From Macrothele yani (taxonomy: Eukaryota; Arthropoda; Arachnida; Araneae; Macrothelidae): a DNA stretch of 64,000 nucleotides. The DNA is taken from positions 29,355,001-29,419,000 of the forward strand of contig CM077011.1 of the NCBI GenBank assembly GCA_039090855.1. Reading direction: 5' to 3'. This document shows positions 11,971 to 22,712 of this stretch, piece by piece. Under the pieces are notes generated by a model that saw only the letters and a program-made list of their open reading frames with translations, did no database searches and was not told the DNA's origin. A program made the translations under genes and the position numbers. Every line of letters starts with the position of its first letter. Position 1 is the stretch's first letter.

Positions 11971-14900
11971 AGGGATCGCATTCCTCCTAAAATTCCTAAT
12001 ATTTTGTGACCCTCCTTAAATTCCTAAAATTATACCTAAAATTTGCTATTCTTCCTAAAATTTTCGTAAGCTTATTTATAAAAAATACAACCGTTATTAA
12101 TGCCAATAAATTTACCATTACGGTAAGGTAAAAAAGACCTGTTATTGTAGAAACACAGCCTATATGCTGTGCTGCTGAAGGGAGGGAAAATGACGCCATC
12201 GAGATGCACTTGCTTCGGGGGCGGGCGCTCCACTTTTTTGCCTTCGGACAGTTTTCGAGAGTAACAAGAGATCTAAGGGAAAAGGGGAGGGGTCATTTTC
12301 ACCCCTGGTTTGCGCTTTGCAGACGAACTCCGTGGCACGCAGGAGATCGTACTTTATTTTTGTACATGCCTTGTGGAACCTCCTCTTTCTGCTGATGTTT
12401 TGTTATTGTAAACCGCAGGTGGGTGGAAGCAAAGAGGGAAACATGTGGTCTCCTTCCGTAACCTCCCGTAATGACGATGGGATGGTAGCTGAGTGTTATC
12501 GTGGCAGGCAGTAGAGCACGTGATCATTGACCTTCGATCGTGCGTCGGCGACAGCGACCTTCGATGCGCAATATATCTCGGCTCCGACTCGCTTTTGACT
12601 GAACTTGCGTGAGATGCATATGATAGTTTCTGGTTTTGCGTCTTTTATGGTGTTCTCTGTGCTGTGTGCAGGTTCAGTTCTCTAGTGGTGACCTGCTTTT
12701 TTTTTTTTTTTTTTTTTCTATCTTCTGACATCCTCGCAGCCAAACTTCGGGAAGTTGTCTGGTTTTGCAATATTGGAACGTGTTTTTGTACTTCCCTTTC
12801 ATTTTCTGGTAAGTAATACAAGTGTTTAAGATCCCTAAATCCAAAACGAAATTTCAAGATGCGTGGCTCGCCAAAGAATTGGACGGAGTGAAGTTGAAAG
12901 AATGGTGTTCTGCAACTGAAACAATATTTTCTGCTAAGTGTATATTGTGTTCAGAAATTTTCAACATTTCTAATAGTGGCTTTTCACAAGTAAAAGCGCA
13001 TCATAAGGAAAAAAACATTTGCAGAAATTTCAAAGTAAATTTCAAAATAAGTCCATCCTGAAAGCCTTTGGAGGACGGGATCTTCAGCCCAAAACAAATA
13101 TTAGTGAAGTACTGAGTCATGATTTACAGTTGGCTAAAGCCGAAGCATTATGGGCCATGAAAGTTGCTAAGGAGAATGTCTTTTGTTTCATGCACTGAAA
13201 CAGTTGAACTTTTCAAAGAAATGCTTCCTGATTCTGCTATTGCAGCCAAAATGCAACTTAAAGAAAAAAAAGTTGCTTATGTGATATCACATGGATTGTC
13301 AAAATATTTTGAAGAGGATTTGAAAAAAGGCATTGCATCTAGTAGCCCAGGAAAGGTTACTATAGCATTTGATGAAACTACAAATACACAAGTGAAACGG
13401 CAGTTGGATGTGTATCTCAGGTACTGGTCTTCAGAAATAAATTCAGTTTCTTGCCGATACCTAACAAGCGTTTTTCTGGGTCATGCAACAGCAGATATTT
13501 TGCTAAAAGAAATTCTTGATGTGTTATCATCCTTCAATATTTCGTTGAACAGAATTATTTGTGTATCCATGGACAGCCCAAATGTAAATAAGTGCTTTTA
13601 CGCAAATTCAATGAAGTTGTAAAACAAGAAACAGGCCAGAAATCTTTGGAACTAGGTTTTTGCAACCTGCATGTTGTTAGTAATGCATTTAAATTTTTTT
13701 TTTTTGACAAGCTTAAATATAGATTTTGACGAATTTGCTACTGATATGCATTACTTTTTAAAGAGTAGTGCTGCAAGACGAGAGGATTATAAATCTGTCG
13801 AGGATATAACATTGGTCACTGCCAAATTTCTTTTGCGTCATGTCAGCAACAGATGGTTGACCGTTGGTTCTGTAGCCCTGAGGCTCTTGGACCAATGGCT
13901 AAATATTACAGAATATTTTTTAAACTTCTTGCCATCTCAAAAAATATTTGAAAAACAACTATGCAATTCGGCAAGGTATAAAAGAATTCACTGTTTCCTG
14001 AAAAATGAGCTAACTCCTTGCTATTTAGCATTAATTTCATTTTCACACCAAATTTTTGAAAAGTTTTCATTATGTTATCAGAGTGAAGAACCAAAAATAC
14101 ACCAGTTATATTCTGATTTAAATACTTTAATGAGGAATGTTATGGCTCAGTTTATCCAAGATGATGTTATTGCAGGGAAATTTGGAGAAGACCTAAAAAG
14201 AATGTAGATTTTGAAAACAAAAATTCATGGGAAAAACTAGGGGAGTTAGAAGTTGGTATGAAGACAAAAATCTTCTCAGGAATGTTCAGGAGACCAGGCA
14301 GAAATTATTTCTCTTAGATGTAAGATCATCACTAATTGCAACCACAAAATATTTAAAGTCAATTTTGCCATTCTGCAATCAAAAGCTAAGAGACAGAAGT
14401 TTTAAAGGTAAAAGAACCAAAGAAAGAGTCAACTCAACTTTCAGTCACTGAAGGACTTTTGGAAATAACCAGAATTTCAAGTGTTTTGCATCTTTCTGAG
14501 GAACAAATTGATGGAGTAAGAGAAGAGTGGAAACTTTTAAATTGCGTTAAGCCATTTCTAGATGAACTAGTGAAATTTTCAGAGGAAGGGCATATTCCAG
14601 TGCGGATTGATCATTACTGGCGTAATATATTTAGTATTAAAGACTCTAGCGGAAAAGAAAAATACTCAAATCTTGCTAAACTCATAAAGTCAATTTTAGT
14701 TTTACCTCATGGTAATGCTGATGCAGAAAGGGGATTTTCGGTTAACACTGCTTATGAGCTATATACATGCATGATCGGGTTGTTTACATTTTGTGATTTA
14801 TAATGTGATGAACATTTGCGAAGAATTTGGAACATGCATTCCATTTTTTTTTTCTTAAGTTACTATATTTTTATATCAATAGCTGCAAGTTTCTGGTTAA

Positions 14901-15261
14901 GTAATTGAACTTTATTGACTTAGGTATTTAATTCGTTTCTTACCCATGAAAAATCATAGAACTTTCTTTACTATATCGCTCAGAGCAACCATAAGCACAG
15001 CAGGTGTAACCCATCTTTTTGACTGTTGTCATGTGATTTTATGTTGGAGCCAGAAATTTTGATGTCATGCGCAGTCTATCAGTATATATGGTTGAAGGGT
15101 GTGAAGCAAACTCTGTACAATGTATACAAAGTTGTTTTACTAGATGTATACAAATATACATCTAGTTTTTATTGAAATACACTCCTAAAATTTTCCTAAA
15201 ATTTTTCTAAAAAGTCCTAAAATTCCTACCTAAAATTTTCCAGAAGTATGCTATGATCCCT
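11971..15261 (+). mobile_element. hAT-superfamily DNA transposon, 3.3 kb
   Basis: The ends are AGGGATCGCATTCCTCC on the left and, inverted, AGGGATCATAGCATAC on the right, so a short AGGGATC inverted repeat. An 8-bp flanking duplication GTGAAAGC/GTGAAAGG (11963-11970 and 15262-15269) differs at one base. Subterminal regions on both sides are full of CCTAAAATT motifs (11984-12060 and 15172-15240), a common binding-site layout for hAT transposases. The inner gene is a hAT transposase on the same strand. Confidence 0.85.
12822..14757 (+). pseudogene. hAT transposase, broken
   Basis: The order of parts fits a full hAT transposase. A BED-like zinc finger near the start has a CILC pair followed by QVKAHH. 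The catalytic core has TIAFDETTNTQVKRQLDV (first Asp, near 13360), CVSMDSPNVNK (second Asp, near 13570) and a long helical part with RHVSNRWLTV. The end has LAKLIKSILVLPHGNADAER (final Glu and hAT dimerisation region, 14670-14730). The reading frame breaks near 13060, 13620, 14210 and 14450, and the end after GFSVN is abnormal. The catalytic residues remain but the gene cannot be read through. Confidence 0.85.
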
Positions 15262-15309
15262 GTGAAAGGTAATCAATCATTGCATGCTTCCTAGTAAAAA
15301 AAAAAGTAT

Positions 15310-15528
15310 GCCACCCCGGCATACTTTTTAGTGGTCTAAGCGCTGGCTTCTGACCATTTGTTTGTGAAGGGTCCTGGCTCGAATCCCGGTGAGGCATGGA
15401 TTTCGTGTTTGTCTTACAGCACTGGCTCTCTCCCTTCCCTTGAACCAGTGGCCCTAAATTAGGGACGGGGGCTGCTTGCCCATTGAGTTGCTCACAGTGG
15501 TCGTTAAACCTTCAATCAAAAAAAAAAA
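15310..15528 (+). repeat. tRNA-derived SINE copy 1, promoter damaged
   Basis: The copy starts GCCACCCCGG, keeps the B-box-like GGCTCGAATCC, and ends in an A tract. The A-box region is replaced by CATACTTTTTA, which pairs with the upstream AGTATG to form a short hairpin. An AAAAAGTAT-like duplication flanks it. Confidence 0.85.
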
Positions 15529-15600
15529 GTATTTCAATGGTCTCTTACTAATGTTCCTTTAGTGGAAGTTTACTTTGTAATTGAAATAAAAATTATGTTC

Positions 15601-15720
15601 CTGTCATCTACCAATTTAACATTGATATTTTATGTATCGTTTGATATAAATATTTTATGCCTGTCACTACCAATTTAACATATTGATTTTTTATGTATCG
15701 TTTGATATAAATATTTTATA
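15601..15720. repeat. 60-bp tandem duplication
   Basis: Units 15601-15660 and 15661-15720 both read CTGTCA..., CCAATTTAACAT..., TATGTATCGTTTGATATAAA, TATTTTAT with few differences. Confidence 0.9.
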
Positions 15721-16110
15721 TTTCCTTTTCTTATTTGTGAAATGTGTTTTCAAACACAAAGGCACCAAATCTATTGTGATTTACTTTTCATTTAATGTAC
15801 ATAATTAAGTTACAGATTTTCATCTATTTCAGAGCAAAAAGTTGGGAAATATTATTTCAGAGACGATAAGGAACATGAAATGTTTCCACATTATCCAGAT
15901 GAAGTGTTGTTACTTCATCTTTTTTTTTTTTTTTTTTTAACTTGAAGATTAAAACAGCGATGTATATGAATCTTAATATATGTGATGTCATTTTTACATA
16001 AGTAACAAAAACTGCATGAATACATGGTTATTTCTTTCAGATGGATTAATTAAGTGTTGATGTCAATAATTCTGTAAGTGTTACTATCAGGATTTTTTTA
16101 ATGCATATTT

Positions 16111-16127
16111 TATACTCTCTATTTCAG
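16111..16127 (+). promoter_or_regulatory. Candidate 3' splice site before the RRM coding region
   Basis: The tract TATACTCTCTATTTCAG lies 97 bp before the start codon and would place a 5' leader exon directly upstream of the coding sequence. Predicted from base pattern only. Confidence 0.4.
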
Positions 16128-16224
16128 GTGTGTAGGTTTTATTTTCATCTGAAGCAGTGTCGAGATCATTTCAACTGTCTGCCTAAAATAAGGAAAAAGG
16201 TATTTTGCTTCATTGTATAGCAAA

Positions 16225-17199
16225 ATGGAGGAGAAACAAGCCAATCTGATTGTGAACTACCTTCCTCAAACGCTGACAGATGCAGAATTCAAGAATCTGT
16301 TCATGAGTGTAGGCCATGTGAAAGCCTGCAAAATAATAAGACATAAAGCTACAGGTTATAGCTATGGATTTGGATTTGTTGAATATACCAACCCTGCAGA
16401 TGCTGCCAGGGCAGTTGATACGTTAAATGGTTTTCATTTGCAAAATAAGAAAATAAAAGTTGCGTACTCTCGCCCAGGAGGAGATTCCATAAAAAATGCA
16501 AACTTATACATCTGTAATATTCCAAGGCACTTATCTGAACAACAGCTACATGATATATTTGCTAAATTTGGTGAAATAATCCAGTGTAGGCTGCTCACAG
16601 AAGCCACTGGAAACCGCAACAAAGGAGTTGGTTTTATTCTGTATTCTAAACGAAGTCAAGCTGAGGAAGCCATTCAGAAATTGAACGGCCAGTTGTTAGA
16701 AGGCGGTATAGATCCTTTGTCCGTTAAGTTTGCAGAAGATAATGCCAAGAAAATACGCCTTCAGATGAATAACATGGCTGGAGGCATTCAGCCATTTGCT
16801 GCTGCTGCTCCAATGGCTGGCAGATTTACTGCTGGTGGACCTGTTAGGCAGACATTTCAGGGCCGTTATCGTTACAATCCCATGACCAATGGTATGGGAC
16901 CCATGGGAGGATATTCATGTCCTCCAACTGCACTGACTATAGGTGGCGATGGGCATATTCTCTTTGTTTATAATATTGGACCGGACACTGATGAAAAGAC
17001 CTTGTGGCAAGTTTTTGCACGTTATGGAACTGTTCAAAAGGTAAATGTCATTCGTGAGGGTGCTACTGGAAGTGGAAAAGGTTATGGATTTGTTACAATG
17101 ATAAACTATGAGGAAGCTGTTATGGCCATTGAATCCCTAAATGGTTTCAATCTATTTGGTGGGAAACCTCTGCAAGTGTCATTTAAAACATCTAAATAG
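16225..17199 (+). CDS. Three-RRM RNA-binding protein of the ELAV/Sex-lethal family, single coding exon
   Basis: 324 residues, ATG at 16225 (in-frame codons upstream contain no ATG), stop TAG at 17197-17199. RRM1 covers about 7-85 (RNP2 LIVNYL 8-13, RNP1 YGFGFVEY 47-54). RRM2 covers about 93-172 (LYICNI 94-99, KGVGFILY 133-140). A linker rich in Gly, Ala and Met (173-240) leads to RRM3, about 243-324 (LFVYNI 246-251, KGYGFVTM 285-292). ELAV/Hu proteins have exactly this 2+1 arrangement and bind U- or AU-rich RNA to control splicing, stability and poly(A) site choice. The YSRPGGDSIK segment and the start of RRM2 look closer to Sex-lethal, while RRM3 and the VSFKTSK end look ELAV-like. The whole coding region lacks introns, which suggests retrocopy origin, yet it is fully open. 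Family certain; orthologue not settled. Confidence 0.9.
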   Translation: MEEKQANLIVNYLPQTLTDAEFKNLFMSVGHVKACKIIRHKATGYSYGFGFVEYTNPADAARAVDTLNGFHLQNKKIKVAYSRPGGDSIKNANLYICNIPRHLSEQQLHDIFAKFGEIIQCRLLTEATGNRNKGVGFILYSKRSQAEEAIQKLNGQLLEGGIDPLSVKFAEDNAKKIRLQMNNMAGGIQPFAAAAPMAGRFTAGGPVRQTFQGRYRYNPMTNGMGPMGGYSCPPTALTIGGDGHILFVYNIGPDTDEKTLWQVFARYGTVQKVNVIREGATGSGKGYGFVTMINYEEAVMAIESLNGFNLFGGKPLQVSFKTSK

Positions 17200-17464
17200 G
17201 GCTAAGTTGTTGTTTTTCACTCTGTCAGGAAAGTTGATCATCACATTACTGAATTTTACGGGAAAAAAAAAAAAAACTTTTTCATAGTGCTGTAAAGGCA
17301 CACATCTTCTCATTTTACATATTTTGTTAGCACATCAGAAGCAGAGTTCTACAAAACTTCACTGTAGTGAAATATATATTTTTAATTCATGCTCCAGTTG
17401 TAATTGGAAAAAGTTATGTTATGGTTTTCTTTGAAATGTTCCTTATTGTGAAAAAATTGTAAAA

Positions 17465-17470
17465 AATAAA
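17465..17470 (+). terminator. Poly(A) signal of the RRM gene
   Basis: AATAAA lies 266 bp after the stop codon, in an AT-rich 3' region. No long A tract follows within the next 100 bp, so there is no obvious fossil tail of a recent retrocopy here. Confidence 0.6.
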
Positions 17471-17605
17471 TATTTGCACCATTGAATTATTCTTGCTTGT
17501 TTGCACAACAAAAGACAATGGTTTTGTGACAAAAATGCCTCTACGAAAATTGCAAAAGGTGAATACTAAAAATGATATAATACATGCACTTAAGTCTCAT
17601 TGGTA

Positions 17606-18782
17606 CAGTGAAACTTCTAGTAAAGGACACCTCCGAAGAACGGTAACTTCCGACCAACAGCAAGTTTTAGTTGGTACAGAGCAGCTGCCATTAACATTAA
17701 TGATAACCTCGAAACAACGAAACCTCTCAGCAGCTGCCAATGGTATGCGAGTTCTGAATTAGATTTAATAGACACCTTATCCTTTAGGATTGCATGACAT
17801 TCTTTCAGTACTTAGGTGAGAGGGATGGGTTGGATTACAGTCTAAATGGGGAAAAAAAAGGAGTTAATGTTTAGTTCGAAGTGAGGCAAGCTCCAGCTCC
17901 TGTGTATGTTTTGGTAACCACCGGGGGTTGGATCTTTGTTTAGTCCCCATGTGTTTTGTTCCTATTTTTCAGCTTGCTGCCAGCTAACTGTGCGGTTCGC
18001 CTTCACTGTCCAACATTTTTTTTTTATTATTCCCAATAATGTACCCTAAATTTAACCTCTTGACATTCTATCTCTAAATCTCTAATGGGAAGTTGAAGAC
18101 AACCGTTCAGACATAACTTTCGTAAAATCCTCGACACCAGCCTTTTTATGGTGCGACCCCACTGAAGAATTATTTTATTATGGAGACCCATGTCACTATG
18201 TAAATAAAACAAGCTGTTAAAAATTGTAATTATACATGTATTTTTAAAAGATGCTTATTTTATATTCACCAACATTAGTTACATTTATTAATTAAAAAGT
18301 TTCAAAATATTTCATCTAACTGGAAAAAATATGTTGGAAATATTGAAACAAAAAATAAACACAATTAGTGGGAGGAAAGACACTTCACAACCGTTTGACA
18401 GTCCTAATGTGGAATTTGAGCTTCAATCTTGGTAATTATGCTCTCCATTCTTGGTTTTATATAAAGAAGAAAAAAGAGAGAAGAACTGGCAATTCTAAAA
18501 AGTGTCCTGACCCAAAGGTTGCGCACCCCTACTCTACACCATGATTTGTTTTTGATCGTTGGTTTGAGTTTTATTCGACATTCTGCATTTGGAGAACGCA
18601 TTTTAAAGACATTCTGCTCTGAAACCGTTTTCTTTGTTCATAAGCTTTGTACAATTCTTTTTCTTTTGTAAAGCAACGTACTAGCAATCTTAACCTAGGC
18701 CTAACCACCGAACGACGGCACCTTCTAACAACGGTTACTTTTTTCTGGTCTGAGTAGCAAACATTATTCGGAGGTTTCACTG
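17606..18782. mobile_element. Pogo/Tigger-like non-autonomous DNA element, candidate
   Basis: The ends read CAGTGAAACTTCT (17606) and, inverted, CAGTGAAACCTCCG (18782), flanked by TA on both sides. This end sequence with TA duplication resembles pogo/Tigger transposons. The left end also carries GGACACCTCCGAAGAACGG, a matching subterminal motif. No transposase is recognisable in the 1.18 kb interior, so it would be non-autonomous or an old deletion product. The two ends could belong to different copies. Confidence 0.5.
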
Positions 18783-18784
18783 TA

Positions 18785-19390
18785 TATGTATTTGAAAAAA
18801 ATAACTTCCAGAAAAAAGTATTTTTCATATCACATACTTTGAGGTTGCACTCATTGATGGTAGCATTGCATATAGAAGAATAGCATCACAGTTTTTAATT
18901 GTTTCCTAATAAAATGCCTGCCCCTTCCGCTAATCGCTCATTTCTGTATACAGCAGTGGAGCAATCATCGTTTTCTTTTATATCAGTGATATTGAAATTT
19001 TGCTCCCTATTGTATTCCTTTTGTCTTTCATGACCCCATAAAGTTGTTTTCATAGCAGCATGAGCTAAAGTCGTGCTAATTTAAATAGAATTTTTGTTGC
19101 TCTGATGATTAATATAGTTAAAAAAACAACAACTAAAGATGGGGAAACATGCATTTTTAGCAGAAATAAAGTTAAAAATTTGGTACCATCTCTTCTCTCA
19201 CCATTTTACTTGTCATGAAAGTTTTTACTGGTTCTGGTGTTGGCAGGATAAATACAAATTTCACTTTACAAAGCAAAATTAAAAATGCCAGTGCCACTGA
19301 GTGATGCAGCAACAGATTAAAAACAAAAATGCATTAGAAAAATTTATATAAATAATAACATGTAAGGCCACTCTTTTGTACTACTACAAA
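18785..19390. other. No gene recognised
   Basis: AT-rich spacer between two TA-flanked elements, with no recognisable coding motif or shared repeat. Confidence 0.5.
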
Positions 19391-19392
19391 TA

Positions 19393-20654
19393 CAGGGTGA
19401 TTTAAAAGTCCCCAAACTCTGAATTCAAATATTTCTACCACGAATATAGTGATGTATAACTATTTTTACATACTGTTATATTGACACTCATACTTACAGT
19501 TACAGGTAATGAAAACCACTTTACAATAGATGCTGGAATTTTTCACCATTCTGTTGAAGACTCGTGTTGGCGGATACTCTTTTCAGCGTGTTGGCTGGTG
19601 TGTCCTTCATGGCTGTAATGATGTTGTTCCGCAGATCCTGTGCTGTCTTAGGGTTGTTGTGGTAAACTGTATCTTTCAGATAGTCCCACAAATAAAAGTC
19701 TTGGTCAGCAGGGCGGCCAAATTGTTTTCGAGATTAATCAATCGTGGAAGAACTCGCGGAGCATCTCCATTGTGTCGTTTGATGTGTGGCACGTTGCTCC
19801 ATCTTGTTGAAACCAACAGTAACGTTCGTGTTCTTCCAGCATCGCTACAAATTATTGGATGATGTCTGCATACACTGCGGAATTTACAGTTGTGTCGAGA
19901 AAAAAAGATGGCCTTAGAATTCGCTGTCTAGCCATGGCTCACCACACTTCAACTTTCTGGCGGTGAAGTCCAACCTCATGCAATGCATGTGGCTTCACCG
20001 CAGCCCATATGCAAGCGTTTGGGCTATTGACGTATCCATTCAAATGAAACCATGCCTCATCACTGAAAAAAGTGTTGTTAAGCTGGTTAGTCACATTGTT
20101 GCGGGGGAAACTCTTAAACCATTAGCAGTAAGCAATGTGCTTTTCCGAATCCAAAGGACGTTGAGTAGCCCTCTGGCAGGCTGAATACGATGCCCCTAAC
20201 TCTTGAGACAGCCGCCGAAGTGACTTCCAGGGAGAGTGCTACAAAGAAATGTGAATTTTCTCCAGAAATGTGGTCATCACCACTGCCGGTCGGCCGCATT
20301 TGGGCTTATCCTGAACACTGCCTGTCTTGTGAAACCAGTTCACAAGGTCATACACAGTTGTTCTCCCTGATATAGGAGCATCGGGAAACTTCCTTTGAAA
20401 AAGCTGGATGCAGCGTTGTCAAGATTTTTCCGCAAAAAATAAACTCATGAAGCAACTCTCTGTTCTTGCGCGAGACTCGTTGCTGACTAAGCGTTACTGC
20501 CTGCCAGTGCCCGCGTAGGCGTAGTGTCACGTGGTGCAGCTCGTTTCCCAAGGTCACGCACAGCAGCCACAAGCAGCAATACTCGGATATCTTTTATGGT
20601 TTTACAGCAAATATGTTTTAAAATATAGAGTTTGGGGACTTTTGAATCGCCCTG
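19393..20654 (-). mobile_element. Mariner-type transposon C, 1.26 kb
   Basis: The ends share about 28 bp in inverted orientation (CAGGGTGATTTAAAAGTCCC and CAGGGCGATTCAAAAGTCCC), flanked by TA at 19391-19392 and 20655-20656. The length is typical for mariner. The broken transposase inside is on the minus strand. Confidence 0.9.
19527..20430 (-). pseudogene. Mariner-family transposase C, broken
   Basis: Read right to left: KFPDAPISGRTTVYDLVNWF with a following GRPAVV (DNA-binding half), then RRLSQELGASYSACQRA, then FFSDEAWFHLNGYVNS (first catalytic Asp, near 20065-20020) and HEVGLHRQKVEVW. Near the end, DFYLWDYLKDTVYHNNPKTA corresponds to the block around the third acidic residue. It is scattered over frames with stops. 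This subgroup is often annotated by its DUF4817-type amino terminus in insect genomes. Confidence 0.8.
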
Positions 20655-20656
20655 TA

Positions 20657-22389
20657 GAATCTCAATTTTGGACTTGATAATGCAGCTGTCAGTAGATTAC
20701 AACAATTGCTTATTTCCATGTGCAAGTAGTGCAAAAGAAGGAAACAAGATAAAAAGTGGAGCTTGAGAGCCTATAATTCTAAGCATGGGTTTTCACTTTA
20801 TAGCCTTACCCTACTGTTCAACAATACAAGCTAGATTCTTGTGTGTGGGTGTAAAAGTGTGCAGTGTAGATTTCTGCAGTTGTATCTTCTAGCAAAATGA
20901 TGTTTGTTAAAATCAAAAACTGTTTTTATATGCCCATCATTTATTCTTTAATTTTGTTCAAAGTAAAAAAAATATTTAACCAATACATTTTTTTTCATAT
21001 GTTAAAAAAAAAGAGCAATAGTGTCATTCATTTTGCTAATCTGCATAACCTTTTGCTGCCAAAATATCCTAATGACTTCAATGGTGGATGTGAGTGCAGA
21101 TGTAATCATTTTGATTAGTTTTATTTCATTATCATTAACCATTTCAATGTGAAGGTTTGCACAACTCTGCCCTGAGGGATTCTTTTTCATGTCATTCTGG
21201 CATGCTTTCGAATTTCTCTTGTGTGGTCTTCTGGGTCTTTCCCGTACCCTTGATATTGTGTATGTGAGTAAACTTTTTGAATTCAAAATTCCATAATTTT
21301 TACCCATATTTTGCAAAAGAAATTCTTGATTCTGTTAATATTCAACATGTAACATTTATATTGGTATATAAAGCTGTCAACTAATTTTGTTTGTGATAGC
21401 ATTCATAAACAGGGAAGGAGAGAAATAGAAAGTATAATTGTTCATACTGTTGTTCAGCATAAGGATCTTTTACGTTTGTAATACTTAACCCAGTTTATTA
21501 TTTTGTTACATTATCGCAATTGTACCGATGCTTATTGATGTCATGTCAGCTATACATGCTGTGACATGAAAGGCAGTTGACCACAGTGAGCCGTAATTCA
21601 TTATTTGCAGTGGAAATTTAGTCGTATTTTGTTTTGTTGCCAGACAGTTCTGCCTTTAAATTGCTCAAACACATAAAAACCAGCAGCGATTCATTATGTC
21701 GTCACAGTAGTAGCAAGAAAATGTCGATAGCGAACAGCAGATGAATAAAAGCACAGGTTGCTTTACAAACTGAATGAAAGGGGATTATGCTTGATCATAG
21801 CCCCCATTTGTAAAAAGAAAGTAACTCAAAAGAGATGCGCTGGGGTGTAGAGATCAGGAAAATCCATTCAATTTCAAAAAGAGAATTATTTAACAAGGAA
21901 TAGAAGTTGATGAAACAAAAATAAATTCTGTGAATGCAGTGATGGGGAAAAAAGAAAATAATCAGCCCTTTTTTGTTTGGATGTTTTTTTAAACAAAATC
22001 AGTGCAGAAGTGAATAATGTTTGTTGATAATGGTGACCCATTAAAGTAAGTTTTCTTAATTTTTAGTCTATCAAAGAATCAATTTTCAGAGATAGACACT
22101 AAAACTAGAGAATTATAGCATGTTGAGTGTCAACCAATTCAAGATTTTTTGTTTTCTAAAATATGTAATGCTGCTATTTATTTATTTTGTGTCAGAAGCA
22201 TGCACACTGCATCCATAAAATCACAAAGTATATCAATGAGAATAATCACAAAATCAAAATGATAAAACATACACAATACAATGCAAAAACTTAGACATCT
22301 CAGTTTAAATACTGTATTGACTTGCCAATTGTGTTGCTTTTTTTAAAGCAAATACTAAATCCTTCATTTCAAACTGCACTGGGTTCGGG
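20657..22389. other. No gene recognised
   Basis: 1.7 kb AT-rich stretch. Short open frames show no domain, and no inverted or tandem repeat of note was seen. Could be intergenic or intronic. Confidence 0.5.
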
Positions 22390-22396
22390 CAACAGT

Positions 22397-22706
22397 CTAA
22401 TAAGTGGGACATTGTATGTCCGCACAAACATAGAAATGTTCAGATTGAAGAAAACCCCATTTTACCAAATTGTCTCTTGATCTTCCCACTCCAGTCCTCA
22501 TCCTATTAAGAGTTCTCCACACTGTCCATCCGTATTGATGTCCAGGCGAGATGTGCTCTGCTGGCTTTATCCACTCCGCCAAACTGCCAAGTTCGGTTGT
22601 CCATTGGTTCACACGTACCCTGTGTAGTGGTTTAGTGATCTCTTCAGCACACTTCATAAAACTTTTCCTTGATATGCAGGGCATATAACCATGCATAACA
22701 TGTCCG
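22397..22706 (-). pseudogene. Carboxyl-terminal end of the jockey-like LINE ORF2
   Basis: Encodes WTTELGSLAEWIKPAEHIS, then WTVWRTLNRMRTGVGRSRDN and LVKWGF. The WRTLNRLRTGVGRC-type block is the usual tail after the reverse transcriptase of this LINE group. The usual zinc-binding Cys residues after it are partly lost. Confidence 0.75.
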
Positions 22707-22712
22707 ACATCC

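Larger units (their letters stand above)
15529..16224. other. Upstream region of the RRM gene, likely intron and 5' leader
   Basis: No coding sequence is seen. Several good acceptor-like tracts end in CAG (15820-15832, 16030-16040, 16111-16127). A 60-bp tandem repeat (15601-15720) and a poly-T run (about 15920-15938) lie inside. Confidence 0.5.

Noticed and set aside
17262..17275. A13 run after the RRM stop codon as a retrocopy poly(A) tail
   Set aside because: It lies before the AATAAA signal and sequence without decay continues beyond it, so it is more likely part of the 3' untranslated region.
17493..17762. 89-codon frame after the RRM gene
   Set aside because: It runs into the left end of the pogo-like element at 17606, has no domain and starts inside the probable 3' flank.
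18140..18535. GTGCGACCCCAC and TTGCGCACCCCTA as the two ends of a hAT element
   Set aside because: Both read in the same direction rather than inverted, so they do not form a pair.
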